Assembly: GCF_009695915.1 (NCBI RefSeq)
Contig: NZ_VUMZ01000003.1
Coordinates: forward strand, 124,001 to 188,000
Direction of reading: 5' to 3'
Source of the DNA: Hornefia butyriciproducens
GTDB taxonomy: Bacteria > Bacillota > Clostridia > Peptostreptococcales > Anaerovoracaceae
DNA length: 64,000 bases
Shown here: in pieces, positions 41,539 to 51,319 of the stretch
Layout: every line of letters starts with the position of its first letter
Position numbering within the stretch: the stretch's first letter is position 1
Made by a program: the position numbers and the translations under genes
Notes under the pieces: model-generated
The model's input: the letters and a program-made list of their open reading frames with translations, nothing else
What the model was told of the DNA's origin: nothing
Databases searched by the model: none

Positions 41539-43599
41539 ATGGCGAATAGTAAGAAAACGTTAGTGATTGTTGAGTCGCCATCCAAAGCGAAAACGATTGG
41601 AAAGTACCTGGGTTCCCGTTACCGTGTCATAGCATCGGTGGGGCATGTCCGGGATCTGCCGAAGAGCAAACTCGGCATCGACGTGGATCAGGATTTTGAA
41701 CCGCAGTACATTTCCATTCGCGGAAAGGGCGACCTGATAAAGGAACTGAAAAAAGAAGCGAAAAAAGCATCGAAGGTGTATCTTGCCACGGACCCTGACC
41801 GGGAGGGGGAAGCGATTTCATGGCATCTGGCATATCTGCTGGGGATTGATCCCGACAGTCCGTGCAGGATTGAATTTAATGAAATCACCAAATCGAAAAT
41901 CAAAGAAGCGATCAAGCATCCGCGGCCGATAAATCAGAACCTGGTGGATGCTCAGCAGGCCCGGCGAGTGCTGGACAGGCTGGTAGGCTATCAGATCAGT
42001 CCGCTGCTCTGGCGCAAGGTGCGCAAGGGCCTGTCGGCGGGACGCGTTCAGTCGGCGGCGCTGAAGATTATCTGCGACAGAGAGAAGGAAATTCGGGATT
42101 TTGTGCCGCAGGAATACTGGACCATCAGTGCGGAGTTTGAGCACGATCCGGTTTTTTCCGCCAGACTGCATTCCAGAAATGGAAAAAAACTTGCGATTGG
42201 AAGCCGGGAAGAAAACGACGCGATTCTGAAGGAACTCGATTCCGGCATATATACGGTTTCTGCGATTAACAAAAAACCGCGGAGCAAGAAGCCCTATGCG
42301 CCTTTTACGACCAGTACGCTGCAGCAGGAAGCGTCCAACAAACTGAACTTTAACACCCGCAAGACGATGATGATTGCGCAGCAGCTTTATGAGGGCGTGG
42401 ACGCCGGAAAACGGGGCACCATCGGTCTGATTACATATCTGAGAACCGATTCTGTCCGTATCTCTGCAGAGGCTCGGACTGCCGCGGCCGGATTCATTAC
42501 AGCAAAATACGGAGAGCAGTATCTCGGGAACAACGTGTTCTCCAACAAGAAAAAAGATATTCAGGACGCCCATGAGGCGATCCGGCCCAGCATCATCGAT
42601 CTGGAACCGGACGAACTGAAGGATCAGCTGTCGAGGGATCAGTACCGCCTCTACAGACTGATCTGGAACCGCTTTATCGCCAGCCAGATGAAGCCCGCTC
42701 AATATGACGGCATGCAAGTGGACATCAGGAACGGAGAGTATCTCTTCAGAGCGACGGGAAGCAAACTGATTTTCGATGGTTATCAGAAGGTCTACGGCGG
42801 TGGAAATGATGAGGATCGTGACCGGATTCTGCCTGAGCTCGCAGAGAATGAAGAACTGAAGCTGCAGAAGGTCGGCGGTGAGCAGAACTTCACACAGCCG
42901 CCGTCGCGGTTTACGGAGGCGAGCCTGGTCCGGGAACTGGAGGATCGGGATATCGGGCGCCCAAGCACATACGCTCCCATCGTCGGTACTCTTTCGGAAC
43001 GGAAGTACGTCAAACGGGAGAAGAAAACGCTTGTTCCCACAGAACTGGGATTCATCGTCACCGATCTGATGGAACAGTATTTTCATGAGATTGTGGACGC
43101 CGGCTTTACCGCGAGCATGGAGGATAAGCTGGACGATGTGGAGGCAAAGGGTACAGAATGGAAATCTCTGATTCGGGATTTCTACGGCCCGTTCAAGCAG
43201 GAACTGGACAAGGCGGATGAAGCCATTGAGAAGGTTGTTGTGGAGGATAAGCCGACCGGAGAGTTCTGCGAACTCTGCGGCAAGCCTCTTGTCATAAAGG
43301 CCGGCCGGTACGGCGACTTTATCGCGTGTTCCGGATATCCCGAGTGCCGCAATACGAGACCGATTGTGAAGACGATTGGCGTCAAGTGTCCCCGGTGCGG
43401 GAAGGATATCGTGGAGAAACGAAGCCGGAGGGGAAAGATCTTTTACGGCTGCAGCGGCTATCCTGAATGTGACCAGTCTTACTGGAACAAGCCGGTAAAT
43501 AAGCAGTGTCCCAAGTGCGGAAGCCTTCTTGTGGAGAAGGTGAGCAAGGGAGAGAAAAAACTGGAATGCTCTAATAAGGAATGCGACTACAAAGAATAG
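41539..43599 (+). CDS. topA: DNA topoisomerase I
   Basis: A 686-residue type IA topoisomerase that relaxes negative supercoils. The N-terminal Toprim domain has [12 protein letters not shown] and D-P-D-R-E-G-E. The catalytic Tyr is in I-T-Y-L-R-T-D-S. Three C4 zinc modules end the protein (C-E-L-C-G, C-P-R-C-G and C-P-K-C-G clusters). GGAGG precedes ATG 41539; the longer frame from 41467 covers the promoter. hslV follows 11 bases after the stop. Confidence 0.97.
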   Translation: MANSKKTLVIVESPSKAKTIGKYLGSRYRVIASVGHVRDLPKSKLGIDVDQDFEPQYISIRGKGDLIKELKKEAKKASKVYLATDPDREGEAISWHLAYLLGIDPDSPCRIEFNEITKSKIKEAIKHPRPINQNLVDAQQARRVLDRLVGYQISPLLWRKVRKGLSAGRVQSAALKIICDREKEIRDFVPQEYWTISAEFEHDPVFSARLHSRNGKKLAIGSREENDAILKELDSGIYTVSAINKKPRSKKPYAPFTTSTLQQEASNKLNFNTRKTMMIAQQLYEGVDAGKRGTIGLITYLRTDSVRISAEARTAAAGFITAKYGEQYLGNNVFSNKKKDIQDAHEAIRPSIIDLEPDELKDQLSRDQYRLYRLIWNRFIASQMKPAQYDGMQVDIRNGEYLFRATGSKLIFDGYQKVYGGGNDEDRDRILPELAENEELKLQKVGGEQNFTQPPSRFTEASLVRELEDRDIGRPSTYAPIVGTLSERKYVKREKKTLVPTELGFIVTDLMEQYFHEIVDAGFTASMEDKLDDVEAKGTEWKSLIRDFYGPFKQELDKADEAIEKVVVEDKPTGEFCELCGKPLVIKAGRYGDFIACSGYPECRNTRPIVKTIGVKCPRCGKDIVEKRSRRGKIFYGCSGYPECDQSYWNKPVNKQCPKCGSLLVEKVSKGEKKLECSNKECDYKE

Positions 43600-43610
43600 G
43601 GAGTGGAAAA

Positions 43611-44150
43611 ATGCAGCAATTACACGCAACGACGATCTGTGCGGTGCGCCGCAGCGCAGATGATGTGGCAATCGGCGGCGACGGACAGGTAACGATGGGC
43701 GAAACGGCGATCATGAAAAACGGCGCTGTGAAAGTAAAGAAAATTTTTAAAGGGAAGGTTTTGACCGGATTCGCAGGTTCGGTGGCTGATGCCTTTTCTC
43801 TGACTGAGAAATTCGAGAAAAAGCTGGAGGAGCACGGCGGAAACCTCAAGAGGGCTGCCGTCGATCTGGCACAGCTCTGGCGCGGAGACCAGGGAATGAG
43901 AAGTCTGGAGGCCCTGATGATCGTAGTGGATCGGGATCAGATGCTGATTATCTCCGGCAACGGCGAGGTAATCGCACCGGATCAGGACTTTGTCGCTATC
44001 GGCTCCGGCGGAAATTATGCATATTCTGCCGCGAACGCGCTGTTCAACCATACAGATATGAGCGCTGAAGAAATTGTGCGGGAATCGCTGCGCATCGCAT
44101 CGTCAATTTGTGTCTATACCAACGACCACATCACGGTCGAAAAACTGTAA
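43611..44150 (+). CDS. hslV: ATP-dependent protease HslV/ClpQ, peptidase subunit
   Basis: A 179-residue N-terminal-nucleophile peptidase. Removal of M-Q-Q-L-H-A would expose the catalytic Thr of T-T-I-C-A-V. The G-D-G-Q-V-T-M-G and G-S-G-G-N-Y-A segments match the proteasome-like fold. It forms the HslUV degradation machine with HslU, 16 bases downstream. Thr rather than the Ser used by Bacillus ClpQ is predicted as nucleophile. GGGAGTGG precedes the ATG. Confidence 0.95.
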   Translation: MQQLHATTICAVRRSADDVAIGGDGQVTMGETAIMKNGAVKVKKIFKGKVLTGFAGSVADAFSLTEKFEKKLEEHGGNLKRAAVDLAQLWRGDQGMRSLEALMIVVDRDQMLIISGNGEVIAPDQDFVAIGSGGNYAYSAANALFNHTDMSAEEIVRESLRIASSICVYTNDHITVEKL

Positions 44151-44166
44151 AAGGGGGATTGCAGCA

Positions 44167-45612
44167 ATGACTCAGAAGATTCAGAGCATGACGCCGAAGG
44201 AAATCGTCGCCGCGCTGGATAAATATATCATCGGGCAGGATGAGGCGAAGAAATCCGTCGCGATCGCCCTGCGGAACCGATACAGAAGAAGCCTTCTTCC
44301 GGAGGAAATGCGGGAGGAGATCACGCCGAAGAACATCCTGATGCAGGGGCCTACCGGCTGCGGAAAGACCGAGATCGCCAGGCGGCTGGCGAAACTCATG
44401 AAAGCGCCATTTGTGAAGGTGGAAGCTACCAAATTCACGGAAGTCGGTTATGTGGGCCGGGACGTGGACTCTATGATCAGAGATCTGGCAGAGGCCTCTA
44501 TGCGGATAACTAAAGCCGAGAAGATGCAGGAGAAATATGACATCGCAGACGGCATCGCAGAGGAGAAAATCATTGAGGCGATCATTCCGGGCGCGCACAA
44601 AGGAAAGGAAAAGACAAACGAATCCAGAAATCCTTTTGATTTTCTGATGAACAGCGGAGGCTATCCCAGTCAGAAACAGCTGTATGAGGAAAGCCAGCGG
44701 AAGAAGGAGCAGGAGGCGCCGGAATCCTCGGATGTGGAGATGGCCCGCGATCAGGTGCGCCAGCAGCTGCATGACGGCCTTCTGGAGGAACAGTTTATTG
44801 AAATTGAGGTGAACGATACGCCGAAGGGAAATCAGCTCGACATGAGCAACGAGGGCATGAGCATTGCCATCGGAAATATATTCGGCGATATGATGCCACA
44901 GAAAACAAAGAAAAAACGTGTACGCGTCAAAGAGGCGAGGAAGATCCTTCGGGAACAGGAGGCTCAGAATCTCCTGGATATGGATCAGGTGACGGATGAA
45001 GCTCTGGAGAACGCAGAGCAGAACGGCATCATTTTCATCGATGAAATCGACAAGATCGCCTCGGGCGGCCGTTACACATCGGGCGCAGATGTTTCCAGGG
45101 AGGGAGTGCAGAGAGATATTCTGCCCATCGTCGAGGGAAGCGTCGTTAACACCAAATACGGGCCGCTGAAGACCGATCACATTCTTTTCATCGGTGCCGG
45201 CGCGTTTCATACATCCAAGCCGACGGATCTGATTCCGGAGCTGCAGGGACGGTTCCCGATCCGCGTGGAACTGAATAATCTCGACAAGGAGGATTTTGTC
45301 AAGATTCTGACGGTACCGGAGAACGCGATTACCAAGCAGCATCAGGCGCTGCTGTCCACAGAGGGAATCAATCTTGAGTTCACTGATGACGCCATCGATG
45401 AGATTGCAGAGATGTCCTTTCTGATGAACGAGCAGAATGAGAACATCGGAGCCCGGAGACTGCACACGATTATGGAGATTCTGCTGGAGGATATTTCCTA
45501 TGAGATTCCGGAGCCGGACGAGAACGGCAAAATCATCATTGACCGGGCCTTTGTACAAAACAAGTTTAACGACACCATCCGCAGGGATGATGTTGATAAA
45601 TATATTCTTTAG
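44167..45612 (+). CDS. hslU: ATP-dependent protease HslU/ClpY, ATPase subunit
   Basis: A 481-residue AAA+ unfoldase. Walker A G-P-T-G-C-G-K-T-E, Walker B I-I-F-I-D-E-I-D-K, and an intermediate charged I domain (about 110-260) are present; the C-terminal end threads into HslV. It unfolds substrates with ATP and feeds them to HslV. AAAGGGGG precedes the ATG; an upstream in-frame ATG lies in hslV. codY follows 27 bases later. Confidence 0.97.
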   Translation: MTQKIQSMTPKEIVAALDKYIIGQDEAKKSVAIALRNRYRRSLLPEEMREEITPKNILMQGPTGCGKTEIARRLAKLMKAPFVKVEATKFTEVGYVGRDVDSMIRDLAEASMRITKAEKMQEKYDIADGIAEEKIIEAIIPGAHKGKEKTNESRNPFDFLMNSGGYPSQKQLYEESQRKKEQEAPESSDVEMARDQVRQQLHDGLLEEQFIEIEVNDTPKGNQLDMSNEGMSIAIGNIFGDMMPQKTKKKRVRVKEARKILREQEAQNLLDMDQVTDEALENAEQNGIIFIDEIDKIASGGRYTSGADVSREGVQRDILPIVEGSVVNTKYGPLKTDHILFIGAGAFHTSKPTDLIPELQGRFPIRVELNNLDKEDFVKILTVPENAITKQHQALLSTEGINLEFTDDAIDEIAEMSFLMNEQNENIGARRLHTIMEILLEDISYEIPEPDENGKIIIDRAFVQNKFNDTIRRDDVDKYIL

Positions 45613-45639
45613 TACTTTTTTAAAGAATGGGAGACTAAC

Positions 45640-46416
45640 ATGAGCGAAAAACTATTAGAAAAAATCAGGAAAATGAATTGGATGCTTTCAGAGAGTGCGT
45701 CAGGGTATGTGTCCTTTGACGAACTGTGTGAAACGATTGGAGAACTCTTGAATTCCAACGTTTATATCATGAATAAACGGGGAAAGGTGCTTGCCGCGAA
45801 GTACAAGGAGGGCGAGGAGGCTCCACTGATCATTGAAGAAGAGGGCGTTTCCTGCCTGCCGGAGCAGTACAACGATAAATTCCTTGAGATTACGGAGACA
45901 AAGGAAAATCTGATCTACGACAGCATCAAGGATATCTACGGCGAGGACTATGAGATGGCGTCGAAGTATCACGTCATCGTGCCGATTATCTTCGGCGGAA
46001 AGCGAGTGGCGACGCTTCTGCTTGCCCGTCCGGACCGCGCCTATAACGATGAGGATATCGCGATCTGCGAGTATGGTGCGACTGTCATCGGCCTGGAGGT
46101 TACCCGGGGAATCACGATGGAGGAAGAAGCTGACAGCAGAGAAAAGAATGCAGTCAACATGGCGCTGGAGACTCTGTCCTACTCCGAACTGGACGCTGTC
46201 ACAAAGATTTTCGCAGAACTGGAGGGTGATGAGGGACTTCTGGTTGCCAGCAAGATCGCCGATAAATCCGGAATCACGCGTTCCGTCATTGTAAACGCCC
46301 TCAGAAAACTGGAGAGTGCGGGCGTGATCGAATCCAGATCTCTTGGAATGAAGGGAACACGGATCAAGATCACCAACGAGTTCCTGCGCGGAGAAATTGA
46401 TAAGATCGAGATTTAA
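45640..46416 (+). CDS. codY: GTP-sensing global regulator CodY
   Basis: A 258-residue CodY. The N-terminal GAF domain (about 1-150) binds branched-chain amino acids, and the C-terminal winged helix contains A-S-K-I-A-D-K-S-G-I-T-R-S-V-I-V-N-A-L. It represses nitrogen and amino-acid genes when GTP and branched amino acids are plentiful. Order topA-hslV-hslU-codY is that of Bacillus without the trmFO and xerC genes found there. No CodY box in its own leader was looked for in detail. Confidence 0.96.
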   Translation: MSEKLLEKIRKMNWMLSESASGYVSFDELCETIGELLNSNVYIMNKRGKVLAAKYKEGEEAPLIIEEEGVSCLPEQYNDKFLEITETKENLIYDSIKDIYGEDYEMASKYHVIVPIIFGGKRVATLLLARPDRAYNDEDIAICEYGATVIGLEVTRGITMEEEADSREKNAVNMALETLSYSELDAVTKIFAELEGDEGLLVASKIADKSGITRSVIVNALRKLESAGVIESRSLGMKGTRIKITNEFLRGEIDKIEI

Positions 46417-47697
46417 ATGCTTAGATTCACAGAAGATAACAGAGTGCTTGAGGAGGAATGCTACAGAGCGATTCTGGTCGGTCTGCAGCGAAACAGAGAC
46501 ATCTCTTATTCTATGCAGGAACTGAGAGGTCTTGCAGAGGCAGATTCTGTTGAAGTGATCGGAGAAGCGGTGCAGTCGCTGGAGAAGCCAAACACCGCTA
46601 CTTTGGTTGGAAGCGGAAAGGTTCTGGAGCTGGCCGAGATGGCGAAGAATATGGAAGCCGACATGGTTATTTTCAATGATGAGCTGACCGGGATGCAGCT
46701 CCGGAACCTGGAAGACGCCATCGGCGTCAGAATTATCGACCGGACGATTCTGATCCTGGATATTTTTGCGTCCAGAGCCACCTCGGCGGAAGGCAAACTG
46801 CAGGTGGAACTGGCACAGCTTCAGTATCGGATGCCCCGCCTGACCGGTTTCGGAAAATCCCTTTCCCGCCTGGGCGGAGGAATCGGGACGAGGGGTCCCG
46901 GCGAGAAGAAGCTGGAGACAGACCGCCGTCATATCGAACGCAGGATGGACGACATACGGACGGAACTGGCCAAAGTCAGAATGAATCGCAGCGTGCAGAG
47001 AAGCCGCAGAGAAAAGTCAGACATTCCCGTCGTCGCATTGGTGGGGTATACAAATTCCGGAAAATCGGCACTGATGAACCGGCTTCTTGCGCTGTCCGCC
47101 AAAGAGGAGAAGTCCGTCTGCGAAAGGGATATGCTTTTCGCCACGCTGGACACGCAGCAGCGGAGCATCCGGCTGGATTCCGGTCATGAATTCATTCTGA
47201 TCGATACGGTAGGTTTTGTCAGCAGGCTTCCGCATGGAATGGTTGAGGCTTTTAAGGCGACGCTGAGTGAGGTGCGGTATGCGGATCTGCTTCTGCATGT
47301 CGTGGACGCGTCTTATGAGGACAATCAGTTCCAGATCGACGTGACCAACCGGGTCCTGGAGGAAATCGGTGCCGGGAACAAAGAGAAACTGATGGTCTTC
47401 AATAAAATGGACATCGCTGACGGGCTGACCGTTCCCGAATCGGGCGTACGGAATCTTTTCCTGTCCGCGAAGACGGGGGAAGGTCTCGAAGAACTGGTCG
47501 GGGAGATTGAAGAACGGGTCTTTGACACGGAGACTGTACGACTTCTGATTCCCTATGACCGGGGGGATCTGTCGTCTTACCTGTGTGATAAAACAAATGT
47601 GATCTCTATGGAATACCGCGAAGCAGGTACAGAATTTCTGACGGAGCTTTCCTCTGCGGATCATCAGAGACTGAAGGAGTATGAGTTAACAAAATGA
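46417..47697 (+). CDS. hflX: Ribosome-associated GTPase HflX
   Basis: A 426-residue GTPase. The N-terminal HflX domain (about 1-200) includes G-G-x-G-T-R-G-P-G-E. The G domain has G1 G-Y-T-N-S-G-K-S, G3 D-T-V-G-F and N-K-M-D. HflX splits stalled ribosomes in other bacteria. It begins at the base after the codY stop, so translation is likely coupled. It overlaps the next gene by 4 bases (ATGA). Confidence 0.95.
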   Translation: MLRFTEDNRVLEEECYRAILVGLQRNRDISYSMQELRGLAEADSVEVIGEAVQSLEKPNTATLVGSGKVLELAEMAKNMEADMVIFNDELTGMQLRNLEDAIGVRIIDRTILILDIFASRATSAEGKLQVELAQLQYRMPRLTGFGKSLSRLGGGIGTRGPGEKKLETDRRHIERRMDDIRTELAKVRMNRSVQRSRREKSDIPVVALVGYTNSGKSALMNRLLALSAKEEKSVCERDMLFATLDTQQRSIRLDSGHEFILIDTVGFVSRLPHGMVEAFKATLSEVRYADLLLHVVDASYEDNQFQIDVTNRVLEEIGAGNKEKLMVFNKMDIADGLTVPESGVRNLFLSAKTGEGLEELVGEIEERVFDTETVRLLIPYDRGDLSSYLCDKTNVISMEYREAGTEFLTELSSADHQRLKEYELTK

Positions 47698-48329
47698 AAC
47701 TGTACAGTACGGTGGCAGGGCCGGGCGAGGGTGAGCAGATCATTGAGCGGTCCCGCTTCATTACTCATGTCATGCCCTGCGGAGACAGAGAGGCCGCAGA
47801 GACCTTTTTTGAGGAAATAAGAAAGAAATATCGCGATGCGACGCATAATGTGCCGGCCATGGTGATCGGCGACGCCATGCAGGTGCAGTGGGGCAGCGAT
47901 GACGGCGAGCCGCAGGGGACTTCCGGCGCGCCGATCGTTCAGCTGCTGGTCTCCCTGGGAGTGACGGATACTGCTGTGATGGTGACCCGTTATTTCGGCG
48001 GGATCAAACTAGGTACCGGAGGACTGGTACGGGCGTATACCTCAAGCGCCAAAATCGGCCTTGAGGCGGCGGGAATCTGCGATGTGGAACAAAGAGACGT
48101 TCTCGTGTGCAAAATCGATTATAAGGCGTTTCACCGGGTTCAGAACCATGATTTCGGGGAGAATGTGACTCTGTCGGATTTCGAGTATCTGGATCGGGTC
48201 GGATTTCACCTGACCTGCGATCCTTCTGCGACAGAATCCTGCATAGACGTACTGACCGGTATTGCCGGAGGAGGGAATGTGGTAGAGCATGTGGAGGGTG
48301 CTTTGGTGAAGGTGCCGCGGTCGTGGTAA
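47694..48329 (+). CDS. YigZ/IMPACT family protein
   Basis: A 211-residue member of the UPF0029/IMPACT (YigZ) family. The N-terminal domain has R-S-R-F-I-T-H and [13 protein letters not shown]. The C-terminal domain is the ferredoxin-like part. Relatives modulate translation or nucleotide binding; the bacterial role is unclear. Start overlaps the hflX stop by 4 bases, and the stop lies about 40 bases before the tRNA operon promoter. Confidence 0.92.
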   Translation: MKLYSTVAGPGEGEQIIERSRFITHVMPCGDREAAETFFEEIRKKYRDATHNVPAMVIGDAMQVQWGSDDGEPQGTSGAPIVQLLVSLGVTDTAVMVTRYFGGIKLGTGGLVRAYTSSAKIGLEAAGICDVEQRDVLVCKIDYKAFHRVQNHDFGENVTLSDFEYLDRVGFHLTCDPSATESCIDVLTGIAGGGNVVEHVEGALVKVPRSW

Positions 48330-48371
48330 AGCTCCGCACAAAATCTTGTAAAAAAAATTTGGATTTTTCTA

Positions 48372-48400
48372 TTGACAAACCCCGCGATTTACTGTATAGT
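48372..48400 (+). promoter_or_regulatory. Promoter of the tRNA operon
   Basis: TTGACA (48372-48377), 17 bases, TATAGT (48395-48400). It would give a leader of about 175 bases before the first tRNA. Confidence 0.85.
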
Positions 48401-48406
48401 TACTAA

Positions 48407-48582
48407 CTGTGTCGAGAACATAGACACCGCAATACCGCAGGACTTGGGCGTCTGGCCCGGTCGGGAGAATGCCTGTCATACAGATGGAAGACGTTGGACA
48501 GAACGCTGCAGAAATGTAGTGGGCACACATAGATGACCGTCTCCATTGACTCCGGACTGTGAGGACAATCAAGGACATATAT
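48407..48582 (+). other. Long leader of the tRNA operon
   Basis: No gene, 5S rRNA or tRNA is recognisable. It includes the hairpin GTGTC-gagaacata-GACAC near the start. It is longer than leaders of most tRNA operons and may be removed by processing. Confidence 0.55.
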
Positions 48583-48659
48583 GGCCAAGTAGTTCAGTTG
48601 GTTAGAATGCCAGCCTGTCACGCTGGAGGTCACGAGTTCGAGCCTCGTCTTGGTCGCCA
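48583..48659 (+). tRNA. tRNA-Asp (anticodon GTC)
   Basis: Acceptor arms GGCCAAG / CTTGGTC, anticodon loop CTGTCAC, encoded CCA. First of 14 tRNAs in one operon. Confidence 0.97.
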
Positions 48660-48663
48660 ATTT

Positions 48664-48738
48664 GCTGGCGTGGCTCAACGGTAGAGCAGCTGATTTGTAA
48701 TCAGCAGGTTGGGGGTTCGATTCCCTCCGCCAGCTCCA
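48664..48738 (+). tRNA. tRNA-Thr (anticodon TGT)
   Basis: Acceptor arms GCTGGCG / CGCCAGC, anticodon loop TTTGTAA, encoded CCA. Confidence 0.97.
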
Positions 48739-48825
48739 TGCAAAGATTGAACCTTTGAAACTGAATACGCGATTTGGTAGAGTCAACACAGATTCTACGC
48801 AGATCCCATTATACATTGATGATGT

Positions 48826-48910
48826 CGAGGGATGCCCGAGTGGCTAAAGGGGGCGGACTGTAAATCCGTTAGCTGAGCTTACGATGGTTCGAATCCATCT
48901 CCCTCGACCA
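48826..48910 (+). tRNA. tRNA-Tyr (anticodon GTA)
   Basis: Acceptor arms CGAGGGA / TCCCTCG, anticodon loop CTGTAAA, long class II variable arm, encoded CCA. An 87-base spacer separates it from tRNA-Thr, the longest in the cluster. Confidence 0.95.
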
Positions 48911-48914
48911 ACAT

Positions 48915-48989
48915 GCGGAAGTGGCTCAGGGGTAGAGCATCGCCTTGCCAAGGCGAGGGTCGCGAGTTCGAATCTCGTCTTCCGCTCCA
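48915..48989 (+). tRNA. tRNA-Gly (anticodon GCC)
   Basis: Acceptor arms GCGGAAG / CTTCCGC, anticodon loop TTGCCAA, encoded CCA. Confidence 0.97.
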
Positions 48990-48993
48990 TTTT

Positions 48994-49067
<74 letters not shown>

Positions 49068-49081
49068 CAAACAAATAGTGT

Positions 49082-49158
49082 GGGCTCGTAGCTCAGCTGG
49101 ATAGAGCAACGGCCTTCTAAGCCGTGTGTCCAGAGTTCGAATCTCTGCGGGCTCACCA
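49082..49158 (+). tRNA. tRNA-Arg (anticodon TCT)
   Basis: Acceptor arms GGGCTCG / CGGGCTC with two G-U pairs, anticodon loop CTTCTAA, encoded CCA. Confidence 0.95.
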
Positions 49159-49180
49159 ATTATTTTAATCAATGTGATAG

Positions 49181-49255
49181 TGGGGTATAGCCAAGTGGTA
49201 AGGCAAGGGACTTTGACTCCCTTATGCGTAGGTTCGATCCCTGCTACCCCAGCCA
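49181..49255 (+). tRNA. tRNA-Gln (anticodon TTG)
   Basis: Acceptor arms TGGGGTA / TACCCCA, anticodon TTG in the loop CTTTGAC, encoded CCA. Confidence 0.97.
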
Positions 49256-49260
49256 GTTGC

Positions 49261-49336
49261 GACCCATTAGCTCAGGTGGTAGAGCACTTGACTTTTAATC
49301 AAGGTGTCCGGAGTTCGAATCTCCGATGGGTCACCA
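49261..49336 (+). tRNA. tRNA-Lys (anticodon TTT)
   Basis: Acceptor arms GACCCAT / ATGGGTC, anticodon loop CTTTTAA, encoded CCA. Confidence 0.97.
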
Positions 49337-49361
49337 TTTTTTTACGAATCACCGCCATCAT

Positions 49362-49447
<86 letters not shown>

Positions 49448-49484
49448 TTTAGGGATTCGGGATGTACCATCGGTTCGTGTACCT

Positions 49485-49574
49485 GGAGAAGTACTCAAGT
49501 GGCTGAAGAGGACGGTTTGCTAAACCGTTAGTGTTCGATTAAGGGCAGCGCGAGTTCGAATCTCGCCTTCTCCG
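49485..49574 (+). tRNA. tRNA-Ser (anticodon GCT), without encoded CCA
   Basis: Acceptor arms GGAGAAG / CTTCTCC, anticodon loop TTGCTAA, long variable arm. It ends at the discriminator G, followed directly by TTTTTT; CCA must be added by a nucleotidyltransferase. All other 13 genes of the cluster encode CCA. Confidence 0.93.
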
Positions 49575-49582
49575 TTTTTTAT

Positions 49583-49658
49583 AGGGGTATAGCTCAGTTG
49601 GCAGAGCAGTGGTCTCCAAAACCACGTGTCGAGGGTTCGAATCCTTCTGCCCCTGCCA
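49583..49658 (+). tRNA. tRNA-Trp (anticodon CCA)
   Basis: Acceptor arms AGGGGTA / TGCCCCT, anticodon loop TCTCCAAA region with CCA, encoded CCA end. Confidence 0.96.
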
Positions 49659-49688
49659 TTTTCGACCCACAGCGCGGGCTCGTTGTAT

Positions 49689-49765
49689 CGGGGTGTAGCG
49701 CAGCTTGGTAGCGCAACTGGTTTGGGACCAGTGGGTCGCGGGTTCAAATCCTGCCACCCCGACCA
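49689..49765 (+). tRNA. tRNA-Pro (anticodon TGG)
   Basis: Acceptor arms CGGGGTG / CACCCCG, anticodon loop TTTGGGA, encoded CCA. Confidence 0.97.
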
Positions 49766-49775
49766 TCAGAAATGT

Positions 49776-49852
49776 GGGCCACTAGCTCAGTTGGTCAGAG
49801 CATCCGGCTCATAACCGGCAGGTCCCGGGTTCAAGTCCCTGGTGGCCCACCA
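49776..49852 (+). tRNA. tRNA-Met (anticodon CAT), elongator type
   Basis: Acceptor arms GGGCCAC / GTGGCCC fully paired, anticodon loop CTCATAA, encoded CCA. The paired first position argues against initiator tRNA; an Ile-lysidine form cannot be excluded by sequence alone. Confidence 0.9.
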
Positions 49853-49874
49853 ATTTACAAGTTAATAATGATGT

Positions 49875-49950
49875 GCTCAGATAGCTCAGTAGGTAGAGCA
49901 GAGGACTGAAAATCCTCGTGTCCTTGGTTCAATTCCGAGTCTGAGCACCA
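49875..49950 (+). tRNA. tRNA-Phe (anticodon GAA)
   Basis: Acceptor arms GCTCAGA / TCTGAGC, anticodon GAA in the loop CTGAAAA, encoded CCA. Last gene of the operon. Confidence 0.97.
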
Positions 49951-49956
49951 TTTTTA

Positions 49957-50003
49957 CGGCAACCGCTGCAAACCTTGACGTTCGGCGGTTGCCGATTTTT
50001 CTT
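49957..50003 (+). terminator. Terminator of the tRNA operon
   Basis: CGGCAACCGC pairs with GCGGTTGCCG across an 18-base loop, then a run of T. Confidence 0.9.
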
Positions 50004-50099
50004 TGTACGCAGCAGAAAAATTTTTTGCATCTTTTGTATATAACAAAAACTGAGGGGAAAATGCTGAGAACGAACTGAGAACGATCTGCGAGCAGACGG

Positions 50100-50561
50100 T
50101 CAGTCGGCCGGGGCCTCCGGAGTGTCCAGCTGACTGTGCAGTTTCTCCTCGGCCATCTCGAAGTAGGCGCGGACGCTCTGGTCCAGCGGCTCCAGCAAGT
50201 TGATCTCCCGGTCGGTGAGGGGGTTTCCGGAGAGAGCTCCCGCGATGACAGCCGCCGCATAGGCCGGGGTGTGCAGGTTCAGGCGGGTCGCCGTTTCGGT
50301 ACGCTTCAGGTTTTCGCAGAGGCGGTAGAGCCTCCGGACCAGCAGACGGCTGTCCCGTTCGGTCAGGGCCTCACCAAGCGCCTGGTGAATGGAGGCCTCG
50401 AAGATACCGGTCATGGTGGAGCGGAGATAGGGCAGGTGATTCAGCGCGGTTCCCCGGGCCCTGGATTCCGAAATATAGAGATCCAGATAGGGGCGGAAGT
50501 CCTCACTGCGGCTGATCACGATGGATTTTGCTTTATTGATGTATTTTCTGTTATCTGACAT
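50100..50561 (-). CDS. Unknown soluble helical protein
   Basis: A 153-residue protein without signal or membrane segments, mostly predicted helix, with many Arg and Glu and a conserved-looking stretch L-P-Y-L-R-S-T-M-T-G-I-F. No family was recognised. GAAGGGAAG precedes ATG 50561. Its promoter (TTGCAA, 18 bases, TATACT, on the minus strand at 50643-50614) is divergent from the tdk promoter. Function cannot be guessed. Confidence 0.7.
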   Translation of the reverse strand: MSDNRKYINKAKSIVISRSEDFRPYLDLYISESRARGTALNHLPYLRSTMTGIFEASIHQALGEALTERDSRLLVRRLYRLCENLKRTETATRLNLHTPAYAAAVIAGALSGNPLTDREINLLEPLDQSVRAYFEMAEEKLHSQLDTPEAPAD

Positions 50562-50663
50562 GATGCTTCCCTTCTCTGCCTGTCGGCCGGATTTTCATTG
50601 AAATTCTGTCAACAGTATACCACACGGCTCAATTTTCTTGCAATACCTGCTCAGAATATAGTC

Positions 50664-50692
50664 TTGCGAATACGGTAAATTTTTGGTATCAT
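50664..50692 (+). promoter_or_regulatory. Promoter of tdk
   Basis: TTGCGA (50664-50669), 17 bases, TATCAT (50687-50692), 25 bases before the tdk start. Confidence 0.7.
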
Positions 50693-50717
50693 AGAACCAA
50701 ATGATTCGGGAGGGAAC

Positions 50718-51302
50718 ATGGCACAGTTATATTATCGCTACAGCACGATGAACGCGGGCAAATCGATTGAACTCATCAAGGTCGCTTATAATTATGAAGA
50801 ACGCGGGAAACACGTTCTCACTTTGATTCCGTCGGTGGACGACCGCTACGGTGTCGGACTGATCACTTCACGCATCGGGCTGCAGAGAGAGGCTGACATC
50901 GTTAACGAGGATACAAATATTCTGGATCTCTTCATCCAGAAGAACACGGATCATCCCGTTGACTGCGTGCTGATTGATGAGTGTCAGTTCCTGAAGAAAC
51001 ATCATGTGGAAGAACTGGCTGAGATCGTGGACAGTTTCGAGGTGCCTGTACTGGCATACGGACTGAAAAACGATTTTCAAAATGAACTCTTTGAGGGATC
51101 GTATTATATGCTTGCCTACGCCGACAAGATCGAGGAAATCAAGACGATCTGCTGGTGCGGCAGAAAGGCGACGATGGTTGCCAGGCTGGTGAACGGAAAC
51201 ATCGTGAAGCAGGGGGAGCAGATTGTGATCGGCGGAAACGACATGTACGTGTCGCTCTGCCGGAAACATTACAACGATGGACGTCTGGGACCCGACCGGT
51301 AG
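50718..51302 (+). CDS. tdk: Thymidine kinase (type II)
   Basis: A 194-residue kinase of thymidine salvage. The P-loop S-T-M-N-A-G-K-S, Walker [10 protein letters not shown] and a zinc site including C-W-C-G-R-K-A are present. It lacks the typical final Cys pair in full form but has C-R-K-H at the end. Its length is normal. GGGAGGG precedes the ATG. It is followed 17 bases later by the secreted protein gene, likely cotranscribed. Confidence 0.95.
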   Translation: MAQLYYRYSTMNAGKSIELIKVAYNYEERGKHVLTLIPSVDDRYGVGLITSRIGLQREADIVNEDTNILDLFIQKNTDHPVDCVLIDECQFLKKHHVEELAEIVDSFEVPVLAYGLKNDFQNELFEGSYYMLAYADKIEEIKTICWCGRKATMVARLVNGNIVKQGEQIVIGGNDMYVSLCRKHYNDGRLGPDR

Positions 51303-51319
51303 CCGGATTTGGAGTAAAT

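Noticed and set aside
41818-43671. A 617-codon open frame on the minus strand across topA.
   Set aside because: It mirrors the topA gene in an antisense frame, shows no recognisable domain and has no ribosome site. topA is clearly real.
44131-45558. A 475-codon open frame on the minus strand across hslU.
   Set aside because: Antisense shadow of a highly conserved gene, without motifs of its own.
48407-48582. A 5S rRNA gene in the leader of the tRNA operon.
   Set aside because: Neither the conserved core nor the terminal stem of 5S rRNA is present.
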